A stretch of DNA of 64,000 bases. Origin: Micavibrio sp. GTDB taxonomy: Bacteria > Pseudomonadota > Alphaproteobacteria > Micavibrionales > Micavibrionaceae. The stretch spans positions 160,182 to 224,181 of the forward strand of contig JAPJQV010000005.1 in the NCBI GenBank assembly GCA_030824965.1, given 5' to 3'. The notes beneath the pieces were generated by a model that saw only the letters and a program-made list of their open reading frames with translations, searched no databases and was not told the DNA's origin. Positions 8,632 through 18,452 of the stretch are shown one piece after another (position 1 is the first letter of the stretch; each line of letters begins with the position of its first letter). The position numbers were made by a program, and so were the translations under genes.

Positions 8632-10086
8632 TCATAATTTATTATTTGTGATTTCTAATATTTTAGATAGAAAAGCCTGGCGGGAAGCGCCTTTATGTGG
8701 GCCGGTTTCCCCGTCGCTCAGGATTCTACGCTGCTTTTGTTTCTCTGCAGGGTTTTGAAGAACATTGCTAATAGTTGCGATAAGTTCTTCCGGGGAACGC
8801 ACGCGATAAACGGCGTCATAATTATAAATCCGCTGAATATGCTCGGCTTTATATTCGCTTAAATCGAAATCATAGAGTTCGGTCATATAACGTCCATATT
8901 CGATACAGATATTCGGTTTGTCGAAAATCGAGCTTTCGATCATCCATGTCGACATGATCGATATCGTTAAATCGCAAGCCTTGAACATTTGATGCATAAA
9001 TATCCGATCATCGTCGGTGACGATATAATCCTTACTTTCAGGATTTTTGACGATGGGCGTCATCAGATGTAGACAAGAATTTTGGAATTTTTCGAATAAA
9101 GCTGAAATTTCTCCTGATTTTTTCGCGTCGGTCAGGTACGCAGGGTGGCTACGAAACAGGAATTGGACATTCTCAAACTGACCTTTCGCATTAGCGATCG
9201 TCCTCATCAATCGCAGATTCTCGGTGTGTGTTGCCGGTCCGTTTAGGGCGATAAAAATAAGTTTCCTGGAAATATCGAGATTCCATTTTTTAAAAAAATT
9301 GATCTTATCGGCTTCATTCAGAGGAGCATGATCGGAAAGATATTTATCCCAAGGCGGTGCGCCGCAGGTATAAATGCGCTCTCTTGGCATATCTAAAAAA
9401 TATTCGGCTTCATCGGCCATGGCTTCATTCCAGACTATGCAGTGATCGGGATGCAGAGGCGGATATCCTTTTGACGCCGTTCGGTCCCATGACTGAATCA
9501 AGGCGAGATCGGAAATATCGAGAGCGCGGGATGCGGCAAAAAAAATGCCGTCTTCGCCGAGGCCTGTCGTGGTTGCGATACATAGCGCGGGATCGGTCTG
9601 GCGTAAAAGACTTATAAGCTCAATTTTCGGTGCCAGACGGTAAAACAAAAAAGATAAAAACTGCCGCAACGGTTTTGAATTTTCCGCCATTGCGGCGATG
9701 AATACGATAAAGGATTTTCTCAAGTATCGGATAAAGCCTTTTTTTCTAGCAAGATCGAGATGGGCTTTCCTATGCAGTTGACCGGTAAGGTTTTTTCTCG
9801 TCCCGTATCGTGCATATGTCATGGCGAAAATATCGCTGATGGCACTAAATATATTATCCTGCCGGGATTTAGGTTTGTAAGGGATGACGCTACATCTATT
9901 TCCAGTGGCAGATTCAATGCTCGATATCGCTGACGGGGCCGTGATAATCGTAACATCGAAATGATCGATCAAATCTTCCAAAACTCCGCCGGAAGCCAGC
10001 AAGGTAAAGCCAAGATATCTGTTACAAAAAACAGTTATCCGTTTTCGTTCATTTTGCTTACTCAAATCTGAAATCCCATTAGGCAT
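8632..10086 (-). CDS. Surface-glycan protein of unknown function, possible GT-B glycosyltransferase
   Basis: This 484-residue protein is soluble-looking apart from one hydrophobic stretch (around residues 125-135). Features such as the TLLASGGVLEDLI region near the N-terminus, the central IQSWDRTASKGYPPLHPD segment and a late ADLTISIMSTWMIES-like stretch (reads CDLTISIMSTWMIES) recall the two-domain architecture of GT-B enzymes and CDP-glycerol-type transferases, in which a conserved serine/threonine segment binds the nucleotide. The similarity is by pattern only. It stands divergently from the second neuB gene, with about 140 bp of AT-rich sequence between them. Confidence 0.6.
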   Translation of the reverse strand: MPNGISDLSKQNERKRITVFCNRYLGFTLLASGGVLEDLIDHFDVTIITAPSAISSIESATGNRCSVIPYKPKSRQDNIFSAISDIFAMTYARYGTRKNLTGQLHRKAHLDLARKKGFIRYLRKSFIVFIAAMAENSKPLRQFLSFLFYRLAPKIELISLLRQTDPALCIATTTGLGEDGIFFAASRALDISDLALIQSWDRTASKGYPPLHPDHCIVWNEAMADEAEYFLDMPRERIYTCGAPPWDKYLSDHAPLNEADKINFFKKWNLDISRKLIFIALNGPATHTENLRLMRTIANAKGQFENVQFLFRSHPAYLTDAKKSGEISALFEKFQNSCLHLMTPIVKNPESKDYIVTDDDRIFMHQMFKACDLTISIMSTWMIESSIFDKPNICIEYGRYMTELYDFDLSEYKAEHIQRIYNYDAVYRVRSPEELIATISNVLQNPAEKQKQRRILSDGETGPHKGASRQAFLSKILEITNNKL

Positions 10087-10225
10087 GTTATGCCAAGCTT
10101 ATAAATGAGGCATTGTTACTTGGAAATATTTAAAATTATGCATATCCAAAGCTTTCTGAATATGGACACCGGGCAAGTCATCCATTAAGATCAGCCAATT
10201 TCATAATTCGGCAAGGAACAGTAAA

Positions 10226-11287
10226 ATGGCAGAATTCAGTATAGGCAATCGTTTGGTAGGCGAAAATCACCCGCCTCTGGTTATTGCCGAAATAGGCATC
10301 AACCATGAAGGCAGCTTAGAAGCGGCCAAGCAAATGGTCGATGCAGCGAAAAGGGCCGGCGCCGAGGTTATCAAACATCAGACCCACATCATCGAAGATG
10401 AGATGAGCGCAGCGGCGAAGAAAGTCATTCCCGGGAATGCAGATGTTTCTATTTACGACATCATGGCGCGATGCGCATTGAATGAAGATGACGAACGCGA
10501 GTTGCAGCAATATGTCATGTTTAAAGGAATGGAGTTTATCAGCACGCCTTTTTCCCGTGCGGCCAGCGAGCGCCTTAAATCCATGGATGTTCCGGCTTAT
10601 AAGATCGGTTCAGGCGAATGCAATAATTTCCCGTTGATCGAACATATCGCGGAGTTTGGTAAACCGGTGATCATGAGCACCGGCATGAATGATCTCAAAA
10701 CGGTCGCCAAGTCGGTACAAATTCTGCGCGATTATAAAATTCCGTTTGCGCTGCTTCATTGTACGAATATCTATCCGACACCGTATAATCTGGTCCGTCT
10801 AAACGGCATGGTCCAATTGAAAGAAACTTTTCCCGATGCAGTTGTGGGATTGTCGGATCACTGCCTGACAAATTATCCATGTCTTGGCGCAGTTGCGCTT
10901 GGCGCGTCGGTACTAGAGCGGCATTTTACCGACCGCCTGGATCGCACCGGGCCTGATATAGAAGTTTCAATGGATGAAAATTCCTGCCGGGATTTGATTA
11001 TCGGCAGCAAGGCGATCTGGGAAGCGCGTGGCGGCGATAAAAATCTTCTTTTGCCGGAAGAGCAGGTAACGCGTGATTTTGCCTATGCCACGGTTGTCAG
11101 TATCAAGCCGATAAAAAAAGGCGAAAAATTCTCAAAAGAGAATATATGGGTCAAACGTCCCGGCACTGGCCAGATTAGTGCGGAAGAATATAAATCTCTT
11201 CTTGGTATGACGGCCAATCAGGATATAGATCATGACAGTCATGTATCTTGGGCTCAGGTTGAGGAACGCAAAAGTGGCGCCGCATAA
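10226..11287 (+). CDS. neuB: N-acetylneuraminate/legionaminate synthase with SAF domain, copy 2
   Basis: A second NeuB family synthase, 353 residues, clearly diverged from the copy at 3397. The barrel signature IAEIGINHEGS, KIGSGE, GLSDHC and the SAF-domain KRPGTG motif are all present, so it should be active in PEP-dependent synthesis of a nine-carbon sugar acid. ATG at 10226 follows an AAGGAA ribosome site about 7 nt upstream. It leads a plus-strand operon neuB-neuC-neuA, overlapping the next gene by 14 nt if the GTG start proposed there is used. Confidence 0.9.
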   Translation: MAEFSIGNRLVGENHPPLVIAEIGINHEGSLEAAKQMVDAAKRAGAEVIKHQTHIIEDEMSAAAKKVIPGNADVSIYDIMARCALNEDDERELQQYVMFKGMEFISTPFSRAASERLKSMDVPAYKIGSGECNNFPLIEHIAEFGKPVIMSTGMNDLKTVAKSVQILRDYKIPFALLHCTNIYPTPYNLVRLNGMVQLKETFPDAVVGLSDHCLTNYPCLGAVALGASVLERHFTDRLDRTGPDIEVSMDENSCRDLIIGSKAIWEARGGDKNLLLPEEQVTRDFAYATVVSIKPIKKGEKFSKENIWVKRPGTGQISAEEYKSLLGMTANQDIDHDSHVSWAQVEERKSGAA

Positions 11288-12425
11288 TATCCTTTTCCTG
11301 ACCGGCACGCGAGCCGATTTCGGAAAACTTTTACCATTGATTCAGGCGGTCGAAGCGCACCATAATTTCAACTGCCGTATTTTTTGCACGGGCATGCACC
11401 AGCTTAAACTTTACGGCAATACGGCGAACGAAGTAATGAAATACAATTTCACATATGTATATCATCACATAAATCAGCGTATCGGCGAACCGATGGAAAT
11501 GATTTTGGCCAATACGATTAGCGGCTTGTCGCGTTATATTGAGGAACATCCTTGCGACATGATCGTCGTGCATGGCGATCGTGTCGAAGCTTTGGCCGGG
11601 GCGATTGTCGGCATGATCAAAAACGTGATCGTATCCCATATCGAGGGTGGCGAGCGTTCAGGCACAGTCGATGAAATGTTGCGCCATGCGGTTTCAAAAC
11701 TTTCACATTACCATTTCGTCGCCAATGAAGAAGCGGCAAGCCGCGTGCGGCAAATGGGCGAAGCGCCGGAGAAAGTATATGTGATCGGTTCTCCCGACAT
11801 CGATGTAATGCGTTCGGAAAACCTGCCGTCACTCGACACTGTCAAAAAATATTATGAGATCGATTTTGATAACTATGCGATTGCTATGTTTCATCCCGTA
11901 ACGACGGAACTGAATCATATGGAAGAGAATGCTGAAAAATTTGTAAAAGCATTATTGCAGGACGATCATAATTATATCGTAATCTATCCAAATAATGATG
12001 AAGGCACGAATTATATTTTGGATGCGTATAAACAACTGGAAGGTAATGACAGGTTTAGAATTTATCCATCGATCAAGTTCGAAAGATTTTTGGTTCTTTT
12101 GAAATATGCACAATTCTGTATCGGTAATTCCAGCGCCGGTATGAGGGAAGCGCCATTCTATGCAGTGCCAACCGTCAATATTGGCACCCGCCAGCAAAAT
12201 CGGTTTATTCATTCGTCGATTATCAATTGCGATTATGAGACAAAAGATATTTTGGCGGGTATTGCAGATATCAAAAAAGTTAGCAAAAACGATGTATCGT
12301 CTTATTTCGGTAAAGGCGATAGTGCGCAAGGTTTTATGAATGCGATCGCCGCTCCATCTTTCTGGCAGACGAAATCGCAAAAACAATTTTTTGATATGCC
12401 GTCAGCACTAAAAGTAATTGCCTGA
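11274..12425 (+). CDS. neuC: UDP-N-acetylglucosamine 2-epimerase (hydrolysing), NeuC-like, copy 2
   Basis: Second hydrolysing 2-epimerase, with FLTGTRADFGKL near the N-terminus, HGDRVE and HIEGGERSGTVDE segments and the GSPDID motif. I place the start at GTG 11274 because a GAGG ribosome site lies at 11261-11264 and the family N-terminus begins just there; the first ATG at 11232 would add 14 atypical residues and lengthen the overlap with neuB to 56 nt. It is only loosely similar to the copy at 2246, which suggests a different substrate or a separate origin rather than recent duplication. Confidence 0.87.
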   Translation: MAPHNILFLTGTRADFGKLLPLIQAVEAHHNFNCRIFCTGMHQLKLYGNTANEVMKYNFTYVYHHINQRIGEPMEMILANTISGLSRYIEEHPCDMIVVHGDRVEALAGAIVGMIKNVIVSHIEGGERSGTVDEMLRHAVSKLSHYHFVANEEAASRVRQMGEAPEKVYVIGSPDIDVMRSENLPSLDTVKKYYEIDFDNYAIAMFHPVTTELNHMEENAEKFVKALLQDDHNYIVIYPNNDEGTNYILDAYKQLEGNDRFRIYPSIKFERFLVLLKYAQFCIGNSSAGMREAPFYAVPTVNIGTRQQNRFIHSSIINCDYETKDILAGIADIKKVSKNDVSSYFGKGDSAQGFMNAIAAPSFWQTKSQKQFFDMPSALKVIA

Positions 12426-12426
12426 A

Positions 12427-13119
12427 ATGGAAAAGCAAAAATATCTTCCAATTATTACCGCCAGGGGAGGCTCTAAAGGTTTGCCTGGCAAAAATATACT
12501 TTCGCTGAAAAGCAAGCCGCTTATCGCTTATACGATTGAATCCTTTCTAAATTCTGGTCTTCCCGGAGATTGCTATGTTTCGACAGATAACGAAGAAATA
12601 TCTAAAGTAGCTAATCAATATGGCGCGAAAGTTATCGAACGCCCCTCGGAGTTATCGACGGATACGGCAAGCTCTGCTTCGGCAATTATCCATGCTGTCG
12701 AAGAATTGAAGAAAAAAAATTTAGCTTTTACGGATTTCATACTTTTACAACCAACTTCGCCATTGCGTAACGGGCATGATATCGCAAAGTCAGTCAGGCT
12801 CTACGAAGAAAAGGGTGGCGTAGGCTCAGTCGTCAGCATGACGCTGGTCGATACCCATCCATATAAATGTTTTAAGAAGGACAATAACGGAAATGCCGTT
12901 CCATTATTCGGAGAAGAATATCTGGCCATGCCGCGCCAGAATTTGCCGAATGTGCTACAGCAAAACGGGGCGATTTATATTACTGCTATCGATGATTTCC
13001 TGAAAAATGAAGTGTTTTGCGCAAGTCCGGTTACGCCATATATAATGGATGCAGAAAAATCGATCGATATCGATACGAAGCTTGATCTGCAGATCGCTGA
13101 AGCTCTGCTTTCCCAATAA
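12427..13119 (+). CDS. neuA: Acylneuraminate cytidylyltransferase, copy 2
   Basis: Second CMP-sugar synthetase of the locus, about 230 residues, with the ARGGSKGLPGKN CTP-binding loop and LLQPTSPLRNG. ATG 12427 lies one base after the neuC stop and is preferred over the upstream in-frame TTG at 12418. It completes the plus-strand neuB-neuC-neuA operon, so this operon alone could make a CMP-activated nonulosonic acid from a UDP-HexNAc-type precursor. It ends 2 bp from the convergent methyltransferase-like gene; no terminator hairpin is evident in between. Confidence 0.88.
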   Translation: MEKQKYLPIITARGGSKGLPGKNILSLKSKPLIAYTIESFLNSGLPGDCYVSTDNEEISKVANQYGAKVIERPSELSTDTASSASAIIHAVEELKKKNLAFTDFILLQPTSPLRNGHDIAKSVRLYEEKGGVGSVVSMTLVDTHPYKCFKKDNNGNAVPLFGEEYLAMPRQNLPNVLQQNGAIYITAIDDFLKNEVFCASPVTPYIMDAEKSIDIDTKLDLQIAEALLSQ

Positions 13120-13121
13120 GA

Positions 13122-13862
13122 CTAGGCCACTTTCTTAAATTTTAAATCCAGCGTGCGGTCTGTTAGATTTTGAACGAAATGGGCCGACGGCGGTTCCGTC
13201 AGGGAAAGAAGATCGGATTTTCTCGCGCCATAAACCAGCCCAACCCGCGATATTCCATTATATGAAACAAGTTTTTTACCAAGAATTTTTTGTAGCACAT
13301 AAACGGTCGAGACGCGGGTATCGATTACGGCATAAACGGGCGTTTCACTGTTTTCGATATATTTAATCAAATCAAAACAAAAAGAAGGGCCACCCTGATC
13401 GGTTTTGTAATCAGGACCGTCGACAAAGACGAAATCATACGGTCCGGCAGGAATATCTTTATATCGGACACCCCGAAACATCGAATAAGCGTCTTCGATT
13501 AATTCAGAATGGCGAATTTCGACGAAGGGCTTATATTTTTCCGGCAGCAAATCCATTGCATGACGCCAGTAAAATTCTTCGCTCTCCAAAGAGACAAAAG
13601 AAGGCGAATAGGAAGGATCTATGGATTTTAATTCTTCTATAGCTTTACACATAACGACAGTCGATAACCCTGTACCGCATTCGACAATGCCTTTAGGCTT
13701 GCGCTTTAATACGCCATTATAAATCTGGTATAAGGTTGCGTATTTCGCACCCGTAGATTTGGTCTTGTTCTGATAATCCAGAATTTCGCGCCAAAGCCCG
13801 GATTGCGACTTAAGTTTAGATTTATAATATCGTTCAGATATATGATTGAAAAAGCGTTTCAT
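13122..13862 (-). CDS. Class I SAM-dependent methyltransferase-like protein
   Basis: A 246-residue protein with a GIVECGTGLSTVVM segment resembling motif I of class I methyltransferases (ExGxG-type loop), followed by FVSLESEE (acidic residue at the end of beta2) and YDFVFVDGPDYK, the usual motif around beta4. This is the pattern of the Methyltransf_24-like group seen in glycan and secondary-metabolite loci. It could methylate a sugar of the local polysaccharide; catalysis is not proven because the motif I glycine pattern is slightly degenerate. The gene lies just downstream of a decayed membrane-protein gene on the same strand. Confidence 0.68.
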   Translation of the reverse strand: MKRFFNHISERYYKSKLKSQSGLWREILDYQNKTKSTGAKYATLYQIYNGVLKRKPKGIVECGTGLSTVVMCKAIEELKSIDPSYSPSFVSLESEEFYWRHAMDLLPEKYKPFVEIRHSELIEDAYSMFRGVRYKDIPAGPYDFVFVDGPDYKTDQGGPSFCFDLIKYIENSETPVYAVIDTRVSTVYVLQKILGKKLVSYNGISRVGLVYGARKSDLLSLTEPPSAHFVQNLTDRTLDLKFKKVA

Positions 13863-15508
13863 TGGTTACTCTTCATGGCACAATTGCCTTCTACAATATT
13901 TGATATCGGCGCCAAAACAAGTCCCCAGCTGGTGCTTGCCTGAATTTGATCGCCTTCGCATAACATACTTTGAGGCATTAATACATGCGTCAATTCATGC
14001 GCCTCCAGTCTGATCTCTTGTAAATTCGTTCTCCAAATCGTGTTTTCCTCCTTGGCTTTGGCTTCGAAAGCCTGGCGGCGACACATAGTGCGACTTCCCC
14101 ATGCATGCTGCGAAACGGCAAAGTTAGAACCATGCCATCTTCGGGTACGTTATTTTCAAGAAGTGTAATAATTTCGGCGGTATCTTCCTCGCGAGAAAAA
14201 CTCCATGGTTTTCTTGCAATCAGGACAAGGGCGCAGGCGACCATAAGAAGACTGATGATAACAGGTTTATAAGGCGGTATTTTTTTAACCATTGCGAGCT
14301 GGCGTGGAATATCAACATTGATATAACCGCCAGTGATGGCAGGCGCAGTCCGAAGAAAATAACGCAAACAGCCATCGCCGCCACATTACCTTGGTCCAGA
14401 ATTTCTCTTTACCAGATGAGAGATAGGGAAGCCACATCCACTAGGCCAGGCCAGCGATCAAAATGGCAATGCTCAGTTGCTCCAGAACGCTGCCCTGAAA
14501 TAAATATAGGTATTGATCAGGGCGGCGTAAAGGTTGGGATTGGGAGTATCGGAAGTATTGAAGGCGGCGAGCAGATAGCCATAGATTCTATCTCTGTCAT
14601 CGGTTGAACTAAGGGCGACGTATGCTCTTTCAGCAAAAAACAGCGATGATTGTGATAACTGCATAAGGTGTCACGCGCGCCATGGCCGCTTGGGCGATAT
14701 TTATGGATGGCCATAATTCAGTGAAGATAATCTGTATCGTCCATAAAATCATCGATATGCCGATAATTGAAATGGCAGCAGATGTTAGTTTATATGGATT
14801 TGAATCATTTGCTTTTGCTCTCATGGCGACAATCCTGTAGACAAGTCCCGCTTGCATTCCCAGAACAACAAAAAGACCGTCTTGCAAAGGCGTTAAGTTG
14901 CTGGTTTTACTAAACACATACGACCACCAGGCGTCATGATTGAATTGCGGGTGAGGAACCTTAAGCACGACAAGAAATATAATAGGGATCAGGAGGATGA
15001 TTATCGCTCCGCCAAGTTTAGCAAGCTCGGTAAAAGTCTTCTCTTTCAGGATGAAATACTGCCAGAGCGCATGACCGCCTAAATCGTGAGTAGAACGAGA
15101 GCATGGCTGGGATGATAAAGGGAAAGCAGTGCGACCAAGGCTACGGCGCCATATTGTCTTCCCCGCAAATGCAGGCCCAGAATGATAAGACCGAAGGCAA
15201 GGCTGGCTATTTGCACGAGATGGAAAATCATAAATTGGGTATCGGCAGGGATATCGAGCGACGACATCCATATCGCCGGAAGAAGCGTGAAACCGACCTT
15301 GGCCTACTGCGTTACATATTCTTTGCTAATCGAATTATCAGGAAGGTCGAAGTTGTTCAGAATTTGCGAAAAAACTATCGTATCGTTTATATCGAGGCTA
15401 ACGATCCCGCTGAAACCTTCAGATCCTCTTATGGCGATAGACAGCAAAAAGCAAAACCCATTGTAAGAAATTGCTCTTATTAAAAATTAAATAAATCTTT
15501 TCGAGCAT
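13859..15508 (-). pseudogene. Decayed multi-spanning membrane protein gene (several frameshifts and stops)
   Basis: Reading the minus strand from an ATG at 15508 gives a plausible membrane N-terminus that shifts frame within about 30 codons, then meets a TAG at 15304-15306. It continues with MSSLDIPADTQFM and hydrophobic segments to near 15080, shifts again into a long polytopic frame (LAKLGGAIIILL onward) to about 14635, and shifts repeatedly afterwards until a last fragment ending at 13859. The pieces join in order into one protein of roughly 545 residues with many membrane helices. Such size and hydrophobicity fit a GT-C type glycosyltransferase or polymerase of the neighbouring glycan locus, but the family is not recognised. 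Sequencing errors are less likely than decay because at least five separate lesions are needed. Confidence 0.78.
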
Positions 15509-15527
15509 AAAAGACATTAGTAAATAA

Positions 15528-15617
15528 TGGCGGAGAGGGTGGGATTCGAACCCACGGAGGGCGTGAACCCTCGCCAGTTTTCAAGACTGGAGCCATCAAC
15601 CGCTCGACCACCTCTCC
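15528..15617 (-). tRNA. tRNA-Ser (UGA anticodon)
   Basis: The minus strand folds as a class II tRNA: acceptor GGAGAGG paired with CCTCTCC, a D-arm, an anticodon stem CCAGT/ACTGG with loop CTTGAAA whose anticodon is TGA, a long variable arm, and a T-arm with GGTTCGAATCC. The 3' CCA is encoded (15528-15530). The long variable arm and anticodon identify serine. It separates the decayed glycan gene from the housekeeping run and, as a tRNA at the edge of an accessory locus, may have served as an integration site, though no integrase is present nearby. Confidence 0.96.
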
Positions 15618-15668
15618 AAACCTGAGAAAGTCATTACACAAATTGAGCGGCTATGTCTATACTCGCTC

Positions 15669-16427
15669 ATGTTCTTTTTTCTTTCAAAGATTTTCTGGAC
15701 GCTTGCCCAGCCATTGGCTTTTTTAGCCTTTCTTTTTCTAAGCGGACTGGCTTTGTATAAAAAGGCGGCAGGCAGGAAAATCCTGATTGTAGCTTCATTT
15801 ATTTTTGTTATCTGCGGGTTTATGCCTTTAGGGCCCTTAATGATTGGAATTTTGGAAAGCCGTACTAAAATTCCGACTTTGCCAAACCGAATTGACGGAA
15901 TTATTGTCTTGGGAGGGGCGATTAACGCTGAATCTTCAGAACTTCTTAATCAACCCCAATTAAATGAATGGGCGGAACGTATATTTGAAATGATACGTCT
16001 GTCCCGACTTTATCCACAAGCTAAAGTAATTTACGCTGGTGGATCAGGCAGTCTGCGCGACCAAGGGTCACGTGAAGCGGTAATTGTCCAAAATATGCTT
16101 AAAGATATTGGTTTTCCAGTTAAAAACTTTATTTTTGAAACTGAATCACGGAATACATTTGAGAATGTAGCGTTCGCAAAAGCCTTAGTTTATCCCCAAC
16201 CTGGGGAAAACTGGCTGTTGATAACATCGGCATTTCATATACCTCGTAGTGTAGCGGTTTTTAAAAGGCAAGATTGGAAAGTTATAGCCTATCCGTCTGG
16301 ATTTATTGAAAATGGCAGCATACAGCCTTGGCAATTTACGGATGTTTCTGGGAATTACTGGAAATTGAACATTGCCGCCAAGGAAATCATCGGTATCATC
16401 GCCTATAAAATAAGCGGGAAAATATGA
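15669..16427 (+). CDS. YdcF/ElyC family envelope protein (DUF218)
   Basis: A 252-residue protein with two N-terminal membrane helices (about residues 8-58) and a DUF218 domain. The IIVLGGAINAE segment, VIYAGGSGSLRD and the LLITSAFHIPRS stretch are the conserved core of the SanA/ElyC/YdcF family. Members affect peptidoglycan precursor or lipid-carrier metabolism; the biochemical activity remains uncertain. The stop overlaps the lytic transglycosylase start (ATGA), which suggests joint expression with cell-wall genes. Confidence 0.87.
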   Translation: MFFFLSKIFWTLAQPLAFLAFLFLSGLALYKKAAGRKILIVASFIFVICGFMPLGPLMIGILESRTKIPTLPNRIDGIIVLGGAINAESSELLNQPQLNEWAERIFEMIRLSRLYPQAKVIYAGGSGSLRDQGSREAVIVQNMLKDIGFPVKNFIFETESRNTFENVAFAKALVYPQPGENWLLITSAFHIPRSVAVFKRQDWKVIAYPSGFIENGSIQPWQFTDVSGNYWKLNIAAKEIIGIIAYKISGKI

Positions 16428-17455
16428 GTTACAGAAAAAAACTATTGGTAAGCGTTTTTGGAATCGCTGTTTTAATATCGTCTTCTTCAAGCTATGCCGC
16501 AACATTTGATGTTTGGGTTCGGGGATTTAAACAAGAAGCAAAGTCTAAAGGCATAAGTGACGACACTTTACGCAAAGCGTTCAATGGCGTGCAGCCTATC
16601 CAAAGAGTGATCGAACTTGATCGAAAGCAGCCTGAAAAGAAAATCGGCTTTGATCAATATCAAAGAAATGTTTTGACGCCCGCGCGTGTGGCTGAAGGAC
16701 GCCGGCTGTTGCAGGAAAACTGGACGGTCTTGCGCAAGATTGAAGAGCAATATGGAGTTCAGGCTCAATATATCGTCGCACTTTGGGGAATGGAAACCAG
16801 CTACGGCAAAAACACTGGCGGTTTCGATATTATATCGTCCCTTGCAACTCTGGCTTGGGAGGGACGCCGGGGCGATTATTTTAAGGGCGAATTGATCAAG
16901 GCGTTGAAAATTCTTCAAGAAGGTCATGTCTCACGTGATGAATTCAAAGGATCATGGGCCGGTGCCATGGGCCAGGTTCAATTTATGCCTTCAAGCTGGC
17001 AGCGTTTTGCGGTTGATTATAATGGAGACGGTCTTAAGGATATTTGGACAACGCGTCAGGATGCTTTTGCATCTGCCGCAAACTATTTGTCGGGCAGTAA
17101 CTGGGTATACGGGCAACGATGGGGCAGGCAAGTTAAGCTTCCTCCAAATTTTAACGAAGCTTTGATTGGAAAAAAAATAACTAAATCTTTGTCCGAATGG
17201 TCGAGATTGGGCGTACGTGATGTTAACGGAGGCGAATTGCCCAATGATGCCAGTATAAACGCATTTGTTATTGTACCCCAAGGCGCCAATGGCAAAGCTT
17301 ATTTAGGATATACTAATCTCGCAAATATTATGAAATGGAATAATTCGAGCTATTTTGCATTAAGTGTTGGTCAATTAGCTGATCAAATTGCGGCAGGCCG
17401 TAGCTCAAATGCGCCTGCAAATGTAAAGCCGCCAGTCTATCATTTGAATGAATAG
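16424..17455 (+). CDS. Lytic murein transglycosylase (MltB-like)
   Basis: A 343-residue protein with a Sec signal peptide ending at about SSSYAA (residues 20-26) and an SLT_2 domain. The catalytic glutamate lies in GMETSYGKNTGG, and GAMGQVQFMPSSW is the second conserved motif of the MltB group; the DYNGDG stretch matches the EF-hand-like calcium site of MltB. It cleaves the MurNAc-GlcNAc bond with formation of 1,6-anhydroMurNAc in the periplasm. No lipobox and no C-terminal peptidoglycan-binding domain are visible, so it is probably soluble. Confidence 0.9.
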   Translation: MSYRKKLLVSVFGIAVLISSSSSYAATFDVWVRGFKQEAKSKGISDDTLRKAFNGVQPIQRVIELDRKQPEKKIGFDQYQRNVLTPARVAEGRRLLQENWTVLRKIEEQYGVQAQYIVALWGMETSYGKNTGGFDIISSLATLAWEGRRGDYFKGELIKALKILQEGHVSRDEFKGSWAGAMGQVQFMPSSWQRFAVDYNGDGLKDIWTTRQDAFASAANYLSGSNWVYGQRWGRQVKLPPNFNEALIGKKITKSLSEWSRLGVRDVNGGELPNDASINAFVIVPQGANGKAYLGYTNLANIMKWNNSSYFALSVGQLADQIAAGRSSNAPANVKPPVYHLNE

Positions 17456-17465
17456 GAAACTCACC

Positions 17466-18434
17466 ATGAAAAAAGTGCTGGCGCTGATTTCAATAGCTCT
17501 ATGCTTGTCGGGCTGTACTGAAATTGAATATGCCTCGCATCTGGCAAAAGGGCCAAAAGGAACTGTATCCGACCGCCAGAAATATCTGGAGAAAGAGGGC
17601 AATTTTAAAGTTGGAAAGCCCTATACTGTTCTCGGTCAATCCTATACTCCGCGCGAACAATATGACTATGTTGAAACTGGAATTGCTTCGTGGTACGGCC
17701 CAGGTTTCCATGGTAGCAAAACTGCCAGTGGCGAACGATATGACCAGCGTGAAATGACAGCTGCGCACAGAACTTTGCAAATGCCGTCACTTGTCCGCGT
17801 TACGAATTTAAGCAACGGAAAATCTGTTATTGTCCGCGTCAATGACCGGGGACCATTTTCGAAGGGCCGCGTCATGGACGTATCGGAGCTGGCTGCCCGA
17901 AATCTGGGCATGATTGGCCCAGGGACCGCGAAAGTTAAAATTGAATTATTGCCGGCAGAAAGCAGAGCCATTGCAGCTGCTGCCAGGAATGGGGTCCGAA
18001 CTAACGGTGTTGAGATTGTGATGAACCGAACGGGCCGACTACCTGATAGCTATAATCAATATATGAGCGGATCATACCAAATTGCCTCAACTGAACCGGT
18101 TGCACCCCCGGTTTATGCAGCCACCGCGCAAGGACCGGTCCCGGGGCATATGAGCCAGGGCAAATTTTATCCTGATCCCGTCGTTACACAGCAACAAGTT
18201 ACAAGCAATAATATTTTTATACAGGCTGGAGCATTTGGCAGCGCGGATAATGCAAACAGGTTGGCAATGCGCTTGAGTTCTTATGCCAACGCAAAGGTCG
18301 AGCCTGTTGATTATAACGGGCGTACTTTATATAAGGTAAAGCTCGGCCCGCTGGGTAGTGTTCAGAATGCGGATAATGTTTTGAACCGTGTTCTGGCTGG
18401 CGGTCAGTCTGATGCCATCATCGTCGTTCAATAA
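17466..18434 (+). CDS. rlpA: RlpA family lipoprotein with SPOR domain
   Basis: Starting at ATG 17466, preceded by an AGGAAA ribosome site, the product begins MKKVLALISIALCLSGC, a lipoprotein signal with lipobox LSGC. An upstream in-frame ATG at 17448 would lack that ribosome site. The double-psi beta-barrel domain contains GIASWYGPGFHG, TANGE-like TASGE, TAAHRTLQMPS and VRVNDRGPF. The last 75 residues form a SPOR domain that binds denuded septal glycan. Family members act as septal lytic transglycosylases or as structural septum proteins; which applies here is not determinable. Confidence 0.9.
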   Translation: MKKVLALISIALCLSGCTEIEYASHLAKGPKGTVSDRQKYLEKEGNFKVGKPYTVLGQSYTPREQYDYVETGIASWYGPGFHGSKTASGERYDQREMTAAHRTLQMPSLVRVTNLSNGKSVIVRVNDRGPFSKGRVMDVSELAARNLGMIGPGTAKVKIELLPAESRAIAAAARNGVRTNGVEIVMNRTGRLPDSYNQYMSGSYQIASTEPVAPPVYAATAQGPVPGHMSQGKFYPDPVVTQQQVTSNNIFIQAGAFGSADNANRLAMRLSSYANAKVEPVDYNGRTLYKVKLGPLGSVQNADNVLNRVLAGGQSDAIIVVQ

Positions 18435-18452
18435 ATCTTTGGAAACCTGTAA

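Noticed and set aside
8543..8758. Plus-strand ORF opposite the end of the 8632 gene
   Set aside because: It mostly overlaps the antisense of a longer, better-supported gene and loses plausible composition after about 40 codons.
15528..15617. tRNA-Ser as an active integration site with attL/attR
   Set aside because: No duplicated tRNA 3' end and no tyrosine integrase were found in the window.
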